In this document: one piece after another, positions 53,792-60,420 of the stretch
Layout of the letters: each line of letters opens with the position of its first letter
Numbering within the stretch: position 1 is the first letter of the stretch
Source of the DNA: Rhodoplanes sp.
Lineage (GTDB): Bacteria; Pseudomonadota; Alphaproteobacteria; Rhizobiales; Xanthobacteraceae
Length of the DNA stretch: 60,420 bases
Assembly (NCBI RefSeq): GCF_013377085.1
Contig: NZ_JACAAX010000041.1
Location: forward strand, 1 to 60,420
Direction of reading: 5' to 3'
The notes under the pieces: generated by a model
Seen by the model: only the letters and a program-made list of their open reading frames with translations
Told to the model about the DNA's origin: nothing
The model's database searches: none
Translations under genes and position numbers: made by a program

Positions 53792-56289
53792 TCATCCCGT
53801 CGTGCCGAGCCCGCGCGCGATGGCATTGACGGTGAGCAGGAGGGGGTCAGCAGCCGCTCGGCCTCCTCCGGCGTGTCCGCCCGTCACCAGCGGCGCAACA
53901 GGCGGATCTGCTCCATGTGCAGGACCCGCAGGGCGACCGCCCGCAGCTCGATGGAGCGCGCCAGCGTCGGGCGTTCGAGATCGAGCCGGCGGCCATATAT
54001 CTCCTCCAGCCGCTGCTGCGTCAGCGCATACTCGGCCTTGATGGCGCCGAGGAAGCGCGCTCGCACGGCCTCGTCCTCCACCAGCTCCGCATAGGCCGCC
54101 ATGGTGTCGGGGCAGGCGGTGGCGATGCTGGTGGTGACGTTCGCCAAAAGATAGTGCAGCGCGGGCCAGGCGTGGATCTGCTGCGCCTTGGCGAGCGCGT
54201 CGAAGCCGTCGGGATCCTCCGTCTTCAGCACGGTGAGGCCGCTGCCGACGCCGTACCAGCCGGACAGATAGAAGCGTGACTGGCTCCAACTGAACACCCA
54301 CGGGATCGCACGCAGATCCGCGATGGTGCGGGCGCCCGTGCGGCGGGACGGCCGTGAGCCGATCCGGCTCCGTTCGACCACGTCGATGGGCGTCGCCTGG
54401 CCGAAGAACGTGACGAACCCGTCCGCCGTGACCAGCTCGGCATAGGTGCGACGGCTGGCGGCGGCGAGCCGGTCCATGGCGGCCGCGACCGGGGGATCGT
54501 GCTCGCCGTTGCGATCGTCGAGCAAAGTGCGGCGTGCGGCGCCTGCGGCCTGGAGCTCGAGATGATGGGCCGCGGTGATGCGGTCGGCGAATTTCTGGGA
54601 GACCACCTCGCCCTGCTCGGTCATCCGCAAGGTCCCCGAAACCGAGCCGGCCGGCAGCGCGTCGAGGAACCGGTGGGTCGGGCCGGCGCCACGGCTGACC
54701 GTGCCGCCGCGACCGTGACAGAAGCGCACCCGCACGCCGGCCGTTCGCCCGACTGCGATCATCGCCTCCTGGGCGCGGTGCAGCGCCCAAAAGCTGGCGA
54801 GGATGCCGCCGTCCTTGTTGGAATCGCTGTAGCCGATCATCACCTGAACGCTCGGCGGCTCGCCGCTCTCGCGCGCCTGCTCGATGACGCTCGCGCGGGT
54901 GATCGGGTGGTCCAGGAAGCCGGCGAGGATCGCGGCGCCATGCTCGAGATCGTCGATGGTCTCGAACAGCGGCACCACCGGCAGCCGGCAGAACACGCCC
55001 TTGGCGTCCTGCTCCAGGAGTCCGACCTCGCGCGCCAGCAGGTAGACCACCAGCAGGTCCGAGAGCGAGCGCGTCATGCTCACGATGAGGGCGCCGAGCC
55101 CGCCCGGTCCATGCTGGTCGAGCTCGTCGAGCACGACGCGGTAGCAATCGAGGATCGCGCTCGCCTCCGGGCCGATCTCGAGGTGCGGCCGGGTGAACGG
55201 CCGCGGCGAGCGCAACTCGGCGGTCAGTAATTCGAGGCGGCGAGATTCCGGCCAGTCCGGAAATTCGGCCGCCCCCTCGACGCCGGCCGCCAGCATGAGC
55301 TGCGACAGTGCGAGATCGTGGAAGCGGCTGTTCTGGCGGATGTCGAGAGCCGCGAGATGAAAGCCGAAGCTGCGGACGGCCTCTGCCACCGGCGCGACGT
55401 CGGTGCGCACCAGGCGCGCCGCACCGCAGGCGGCGAGCGAGCGCGCCAGCACGTCGAGATCGGCGAGCAGGTCGCCGGCGCAGCGGTAGGCGCCCGGACG
55501 GTCGCCGGCGGCGTCCGGCAGGCGCGCCACCATCAGATTGATGAACTGCCGCCACGGCTCGCCCGGATTACGTTCGATCTGCGCCGTGCCGATGTCGCCG
55601 AGCGCTGCCGCGTGGCGCGCCAGGCATCGCGCAGGCGGCGCGACAGCAGCGGCCGCACCGACGGGAACACGTTCACGAGGTAGTGCCGGATGTTGCGGAC
55701 CTCGGAGGCGATGTCGGGCTTTTCGAGGTAGACTTCGCCGGTTCGCCACGCCGTTCCAGCACCGCCTTCATCTGCTCGCGGATGTCGTCCTGCTCGCCCG
55801 GCGTCCACATCTGGTTCTCGCGCCGCACCAGCAGCAGGTAGAGCTCGCGGTGATGCTTGATGACGGTCGCGCGCTTGGCCTCGGTCGGATGCGCGGTCGA
55901 CACCGGCTCCACATGGATATGGGGAAGCGCGGCGGCGATCTCCTCCGGCGACAGGCCGGCGGCGACCAGCCGGGCCAAGGTGTTCTCCCAGGTGTGCCGG
56001 ACTGCGTCCGCAGCGTGCCGGCGGTCTGCATGGCGCGGTGTGCCTGCGCGTAAGCGTTCTCCTCCGCCATGTTGAGCAGCATGAAGGCTGTGGAATAGGC
56101 CTGCGCGATGCGCTCGGCGTCGGGCGCATCGGCGGCCGCCGCCGGCTTGCCGACCCACGGCAGGCGTGCCGCGATGCTGCCCTCGCCGAGCTCCGCCAGA
56201 ACCTCGCGGAAGCAGGTGATCAGGAATTCGAGGTCGCGGCCGACCTTGGCCAGGCGCTCATAGGCATTGAGGCGTTCGACAATCGGCAT
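53792..56289 (-). pseudogene. ppc: Phosphoenolpyruvate carboxylase pseudogene
   Basis: Reading from ATG 56289, ppc homology changes frame near 55985-56025 and near 55744-55756. Catalytic TAHPTE is at about 55881-55898 and EKPDIASEVRNI follows. Near 55610-55640 the frame changes again, and RDAW is joined almost directly to the segment before ERNPGEPWRQF. The section that should hold the GGDRDG active-site motif is missing. The rest (FHGRGG-like FCHGRGGTVSRG, TEQGEVVSQKF) is open down to a premature TGA at 53884-53886. Homology RADTPEEAERLL continues beyond the stop and shifts frame at a C-run at 53842-53846 into the true ending VNAIARGLGTTG. Normal family length is about 900 residues. The lost function is refilling oxaloacetate from PEP and bicarbonate. 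Confidence 0.85.
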
Positions 56290-56434
56290 TGGTCGGCTCG
56301 ATCTTCACGGGAATCGTCATGACAAGCCGCATAAATCGAATGGAGCGGCTGTCGACCGAGATTGCCGTGGGGGTCCTGCATGCGCAAGCCGTGGCGACCC
56401 CGCGCGGGGCCGCGCCGGTCGAGTGGGCGGACGG

Positions 56435-56544
56435 CGCGTCGCATTTCTTCGCCGGCGCCTTGAATGCATCGGCCCGCTTCGGGCTGTCCTTGATGCTGCG
56501 AACGCCCTGCTCGGTGAAGCAGGCGAGCAGACACGGGTCGCCAT
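56435..56544 (-). pseudogene. GYD-domain protein remnant
   Basis: A short stretch reads FTEQGVRSIKDSPKRADAFK, a distinctive match to the N-terminus of GYD-domain proteins (about 95-105 residues). The likely ATG at 56544 is out of frame with it by a shift near 56525-56535, and homology stops after about 35 codons, so the gene is broken at both ends. It lies just upstream of the ppc pseudogene on the same strand. Confidence 0.65.
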
Positions 56545-56686
56545 AATGGCCTCCCTGGCGGCTCGCGCGCGTTTTTTGGAGCGCGAATTTCAAAGCCGGA
56601 CAATATAGCGCAACCAAAAGTTGTATGAGCGTGCGAAGGTGGCACTGGACAGGCGTCCCTGCCCTCAGCCGCGGTGGCCGGCCGGC

Positions 56687-57511
56687 TCAGACCGGCGGGC
56701 CGGTCCGGGGCTTCTGGCCGAACCCGAACCGCGACAATCCGGCCGATGCGAAGTCGCGGAAGAGCCAGAGCCAAGCACCGACCAGCGAGGCGAGCAGCAT
56801 GGCAGCCGCATCTCGATTCCACGCCCGAGGGAGGATGTCCGTGGCGAGCAGCAGCAAGGTGAGAAGCGCCACGACGACGGTTGCGACCGTGGCGGCGCGC
56901 AGCCGTTCTGCCTTGCTTTCGATGATCCAGCCGACCAGCGTGAGGAACAGGGCGATGAGCAGGCCGACGAGCCAGACCCCGACCAGCCCGAGGATCACGG
57001 GCCGCAGGCCACCCGACCCCGACAATTTGTCCGCGCCGCTGGCATGCAGCCACCACAAGGCGAAAAGGCCGGTGCTGATCAAGGACATCGCGGCCGTCCA
57101 CACGAGAGATCGCTGGAAGTGGTTCGCGAAGCTGCTGCTCTTCTCCGGAGCCAGCCTTCGAAAGTAGGATGCGGCGATCATCGCGACGATCGCGTATCCG
57201 GTCGACAGGAACAGCGACGTCAGGCGGCCGATCGACGGTGTCAGGCGATCGCGGACGGCGTCGAGCAGCGCGGTTTCGACTCCCCAGATGGCGTCGCCCC
57301 ACCACCAGGTCAGGATGAGCGGCCCCGAGTTCAGGATCAGAACGAGTGCGGCCGCAAGCGCTTCGACACAGACGGCGAGGAATCGCGATGTCGGACGCTT
57401 CGTCGCCATCAAGGTCGCCGATGCCGCCGCGGTGACGAGCGTAAGGCAACCCAGGACGACGACCTCCGCCAGGGCCCTGGGCATGACGGCGCTCAGCCCG
57501 TTTCTCAGCAT
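56687..57511 (-). CDS. Multi-pass membrane protein, no family recognised
   Basis: A 274-aa protein from ATG 57511 (a longer frame to 57601 exists). About seven to eight hydrophobic segments are spaced along it, separated by short charged loops; one region has ESKAERLRAATVATVVVALLT. No conserved catalytic motif is apparent. Its place beside a decaying region does not hint at a role. Confidence 0.6.
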   Translation of the reverse strand: MLRNGLSAVMPRALAEVVVLGCLTLVTAAASATLMATKRPTSRFLAVCVEALAAALVLILNSGPLILTWWWGDAIWGVETALLDAVRDRLTPSIGRLTSLFLSTGYAIVAMIAASYFRRLAPEKSSSFANHFQRSLVWTAAMSLISTGLFALWWLHASGADKLSGSGGLRPVILGLVGVWLVGLLIALFLTLVGWIIESKAERLRAATVATVVVALLTLLLLATDILPRAWNRDAAAMLLASLVGAWLWLFRDFASAGLSRFGFGQKPRTGPPV

Positions 57512-57947
57512 ATCGAGAATCTCGAACACAGCCCCTGACGACGGCTTGCCGTCGCTCCCTTGATGATCGACGATAATAGGCCCGGCGCCGCTGCGGCACA
57601 ATGAGCGCTCCTCGACCGACTTCGGTGTCGTCGGTCTCGTCCGACGTCGCCGGTAGGGCCGCCGTGGGGCAAGCGATGCGTCCGGCGTTCAGAAAGTCCG
57701 TTTGCCCTCGGCACGGGATCGTCTGTCGCCCGACGCGGGCACGCCTGCACGGCCTCGGCCTCGTGAGCGCCGATGGTCAGGAATGGGCGCGGCGGTGTCG
57801 AAACGGCGCCATTCGGGTTCGCCAGTCTCGCGTTGCCTTCGGGAGCTTTCGTGTGCCTGGTGACACGAACGGTGCGTTGCATTGACGCTCGGGGCTAAAT
57901 ACACTCGTCGCAAACTTGCAACAGGCTTTCCGGCGATACCCCGACGT
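57512..57947. other. Divergent region between membrane protein and lacI-type gene
   Basis: 436 bp without a confident gene. GCAAACTTGC at about 57910-57919 is a small palindrome near the LacI start and could be an autoregulatory half-site, but this is weak. Confidence 0.4.
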
Positions 57948-59009
57948 ATGCGCACACGTTTGACGATGAGCGACATCGCGAAGATCGTGGGTGTCCATGT
58001 CTCCACGGTGTCTCGCGCCCTGGACCCGAAGACCAGCCATCTGATTTCGCCGGAGATCGTCGCCAAGATCGCGGAGGTGTCGGCCAAGCTCGGCTTCCGT
58101 CCGAATGCCGCCGGCTCCTCGCTCCGCACCAACAGGTCACGCACGATCGGAGTCGTCGTTCCGGACATCACCGATCCGGTCTTCCCGCCGATCATGCGGG
58201 GGCTCGAGGACGGGCTCAGCCAACGCGGATATGCCGTGCTTCTGGCCAACACGGACGGGGACGAGGGCCGCGAGGCGGAAATCGTCTCGTCGATGCTGGC
58301 GCGGTCCGTGGACGGGCTGGCGCTGGCGAGCAGCAAGTACGACGACAAGCTCATCCGGCAGATCGACAATGTCCCGGTGGTGACCGTGATCCGGGAGACT
58401 GCCGATCCGATTGCGCCATGCGTCATCTTCGACGAATGGTGCGGCATTCGACACGCACTCACTCACCTCGTGTCGCTCGGGCATCGGCGGATCGCCAACA
58501 TCGCGGGGCCCCGCGGGATTTCGACGGGCCACACCCGCTACGAAGCCTTCGAGCACTACCGCAGGGAGTTGAAGCTGCCACTCGACAAGCGGCTCGTGGT
58601 TCTTGCCGACGGATTCAACGAGCAGGAAGGCGAGCGCTGCGCCGAGCAGCTCTTCATCAGGACGACTGACTTCACTGCCATCTTGTGCGCCAACGATCGT
58701 CTCGCCATCGGCGCCATCGACGTGTTGAGAAGGCGGGGCCTCCGCTGTCCGGAAGACGTCTCCGTGACCGGCTTCAACGACATGCCCTATGTCGACCGGC
58801 TGGTTCCGGCGCTGACGACCATCCGGGTCCAGCAGTACAAAGCCGGTTACGAATCGGCGAAGCTGCTGATCGAAGCCATCGAGAGCAACCCGCCGAAGAC
58901 GATGACGCCGTCGCGCACGGTTCTTCCGGTCGAGCTCGTCGTTCGCGGCTCGACCCAGCACATCGCCTTGAGAGGTCGGGCCCGGCGCGGTGTGGCCACG
59001 GTCAGGTGA
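57948..59009 (+). CDS. LacI-family transcriptional regulator
   Basis: A 353-aa protein: helix-turn-helix [20 protein letters not shown] (about 6-25), hinge [15 protein letters not shown], then a periplasmic-binding-protein-like domain with [46 protein letters not shown] and a late [21 protein letters not shown]. It would respond to a small sugar or acid ligand. Start ATG 57948; an alternative TTG at 57882 is not supported. A Bug receptor gene lies convergent on its right, across a palindromic repeat. Confidence 0.9.
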   Translation: MRTRLTMSDIAKIVGVHVSTVSRALDPKTSHLISPEIVAKIAEVSAKLGFRPNAAGSSLRTNRSRTIGVVVPDITDPVFPPIMRGLEDGLSQRGYAVLLANTDGDEGREAEIVSSMLARSVDGLALASSKYDDKLIRQIDNVPVVTVIRETADPIAPCVIFDEWCGIRHALTHLVSLGHRRIANIAGPRGISTGHTRYEAFEHYRRELKLPLDKRLVVLADGFNEQEGERCAEQLFIRTTDFTAILCANDRLAIGAIDVLRRRGLRCPEDVSVTGFNDMPYVDRLVPALTTIRVQQYKAGYESAKLLIEAIESNPPKTMTPSRTVLPVELVVRGSTQHIALRGRARRGVATVR

Positions 59010-59038
59010 TACCAGTCTTCGTCAGCTTCGACCTTAAT

Positions 59039-59132
59039 CGTCATTGCCGGGCTTGACCCGGCAATCCATCGAACTTCTGAAGAAGCTCTTTTGTAAGCGA
59101 TGGATGCGCGGGTCGAGCGCGCGCATGACGAG
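59039..59132. repeat. Palindromic intergenic repeat with two hairpins
   Basis: ATTGCCGGG-cttga-CCCGGCAAT (59043-59065) and ATGCGCG ... CGCGCAT (59104-59126), with outer ends GTCATT and CATGACG. Same layout as the repeat at 39046-39144. Confidence 0.75.
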
Positions 59133-59262
59133 TCGGAGATTGTGAAGACTGGTATGACTGGTCGTTCCGGTCGTCCCGGTTGTTCACGTCGCGCCGGGGC
59201 TGCCGGCGGTGGCGCGCAGCCCCCGTGACCAAAGCCGGTAGCCCGGCGGAGCCGCGGCTCCG

Positions 59263-60222
59263 TCAGTTCGCGCCGACGCCGGCGTCCCGCAGCACCTTGG
59301 CGTAGAGCTCGGCCTCGCGCTTGACCTGGGCGTCGAGCGCCTCCGGCGTGGTCGGCGACGGCACCGCGCCCTGGGCCTTCAGCTTCTCGATCACGTCCGG
59401 CATCGCGAGCGCCTTCGCGATATCCCGGCTGACCTTGTTGACGATCTCGCGCGGCGTCGCGGCCGGCGCCAGCACGGCGAACCACGAGTCGTAGTCGTAG
59501 GGCGGCACCGTCTCCTTGACGGCCGGAACGTCCGGCATCTGCGGGCTACGCTGGTTGGAGTTGATGGCGATGGCCCGAACCTTGTTGCCGGCGGTCAGCT
59601 CCTGGGCCAGCGGGATCGGCGTGAAGTAGAGCTGCGCGTCGCCGCGGATCACGGCCGTGGTCGCCTCCGGCGTGCCCTTGTAGGGGACGTGCACGATGTC
59701 GATCTGGGCCGCCTGCTTGAGCAGCTCCGCCGACAGATACGTCGTGCTGGCGATGCCGGCCGAGGAGAAGTTCAGCTTGCCGGGCGTCTCTTTGGCCAGC
59801 GCGATGAAGTCGGCCATGGTCTTTACCGGCAGGTCGGGCGGGACCACTGCGACCATCGGCACCGAGGCGACCTTGGTGACGCCGGCGAAGTCCTTCACCG
59901 GGTCGAACAGGATGTTCTTGTTGATGACGTTGGCGATCGTGTGCCCGTTGGAGGTCAGCATCAGCGTGTAACCGTCGGCCTGGCCCTTGGCGACGGCGGT
60001 CGTGCCCGGCAGGCCGGGACGGTTCTCGACGATGACTTGCTGCTTCCAGATCTCGGCGAGCTTGTCGGTGAGAATGCGGGCGAGACCGTCGGTCACGCTG
60101 CCGGCCGAGAACGGCACGACGATCCGCACCATCTGGTTGGGATAGGTTCCTTGTGCCCAGCCGGACGTCGTGAGCGCGAGCAGCGCCCCGCCGGCGAGGG
60201 CGATCGTCCTCAGCATTCGCAT
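59263..60222 (-). CDS. Bug-type TTT-family periplasmic receptor (third copy)
   Basis: A 319-aa protein with a signal peptide (about 1-24, ending SGWAQ), then YPNQMVRIVVPFSAGSVTDGLA, PGLPGTTAVAKGQADGYTL, LNFSSAGIASTTYLSAELLK and VHVPYKGTPEATTAVIRGD. It is distinct from the two receptors at 13.8-15.8 kb. Binds a carboxylate; no TctA/TctB partner is in the window. Convergent with the LacI-type regulator. Confidence 0.92.
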   Translation of the reverse strand: MRMLRTIALAGGALLALTTSGWAQGTYPNQMVRIVVPFSAGSVTDGLARILTDKLAEIWKQQVIVENRPGLPGTTAVAKGQADGYTLMLTSNGHTIANVINKNILFDPVKDFAGVTKVASVPMVAVVPPDLPVKTMADFIALAKETPGKLNFSSAGIASTTYLSAELLKQAAQIDIVHVPYKGTPEATTAVIRGDAQLYFTPIPLAQELTAGNKVRAIAINSNQRSPQMPDVPAVKETVPPYDYDSWFAVLAPAATPREIVNKVSRDIAKALAMPDVIEKLKAQGAVPSPTTPEALDAQVKREAELYAKVLRDAGVGAN

Positions 60223-60301
60223 CAGTCGTTCCTCCGATATGTTATTTGAATCCTTGTTCGACGCGTAGGCCCGGCGGCCTCTCCGGCGCGCTGAGCGTCG
60301 G

Positions 60302-60420
60302 CTACACCAGGAGACCGACGGGGTGCTCGAGGCCGCGTTTGACGGCGGCGAGGAGCTTTGCGCCCAGCGCGCCGTCGACGACGCGGTGGTCGCAGGAGAG
60401 GGTCAGGGTCATGCGGGTCT
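60302..60420 (-). CDS. 2-oxoacid dehydrogenase E2 component, C-terminal fragment (cut by window edge)
   Basis: The last about 39 codons of a gene that enters from the right. The translation TLTLSCDHRVVDGALGAKLL contains the catalytic His of the acyltransferase core (DHRxxDG), ending AVKRGLEHPVGLLV before TAG at 60304-60302. It could be the E2 of pyruvate, acetoin or a branched-chain complex. Confidence 0.85.
   Translation of the reverse strand, partial: TRMTLTLSCDHRVVDGALGAKLLAAVKRGLEHPVGLLV

Overview
This is a GC-rich, densely coded chromosomal segment. It most likely comes from an alphaproteobacterium of the order Hyphomicrobiales (Bradyrhizobium/Rhodoplanes-like). The lines of evidence are codon and base composition, Bug-type solute receptors of the tripartite tricarboxylate transporter (TTT) family, DUF1236, BA14K and DUF3309 proteins, an HWE/HisKA_2-type histidine kinase, and several Crp/Fnr regulators. 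I saw no rRNA, tRNA, CRISPR array, insertion sequence or phage module.

Layout. 1-6.1 kb: a gene-free stretch, then a lipoprotein-like alpha/beta hydrolase, a caspase-like secreted protein with a duplicated C-terminal module, an MFS permease, a small membrane protein and a DnaQ-like exonuclease. 6.2-22.7 kb: a catabolic island with a GntR/UTRA regulator divergent from a CoA-transferase operon (CaiB/BaiF CoA-transferase, CMD-family protein, LigI-like amidohydrolase, 3-hydroxyacyl-CoA dehydrogenase, enoyl-CoA hydratase). A leftward set follows (flavin reductase, two Bug receptors, a hydrolase lacking its nucleophile Ser, a two-subunit fumarase/tartrate-dehydratase-like enzyme, an ACS-family MFS permease), then a GST and a thiolase plus DUF35 pair. 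Near-identical palindromes (AGGTCATA..AGCTAGCCT type) precede the CoA-transferase operon, the MFS gene and the DUF35-thiolase operon, so the island looks like one regulon for uptake and CoA-dependent breakdown of an unidentified carboxylic acid. 22.9-26.9 kb: an Orn/Lys/Arg decarboxylase with a GNAT acetyltransferase, and an LssY-C protein.

27-53.5 kb: a stress/envelope block. It holds a DUF1269 protein, two close Crp/Fnr paralogues and a third distant one, DUF1236, a PAS-histidine kinase, three CsbD-like proteins (one with a signal peptide), DUF3096, two DUF3309-like micro-proteins, holin-like and DUF883 proteins, BA14K, a VIT-family transporter, a LOG protein, a beta-CASP nuclease and an apparent GT4-debranching enzyme-MgtA operon. 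It ends with an ECF sigma factor carrying an N-terminal Cys-rich module, a small secreted protein and groESL. Two promoters match the alphaproteobacterial general-stress sigma pattern GGAAC-N17-GTT.

53.8-60.4 kb: a decayed phosphoenolpyruvate carboxylase gene (frameshifts, an internal deletion that removes the glycine-rich GDRDG region, and a premature stop), a GYD-domain remnant, a multi-pass membrane protein, a LacI-type regulator, a third Bug receptor, and the C-terminus of a 2-oxoacid dehydrogenase E2 running off the edge. Palindromic intergenic repeats sit near 12.9, 39.1 and 59.1 kb.
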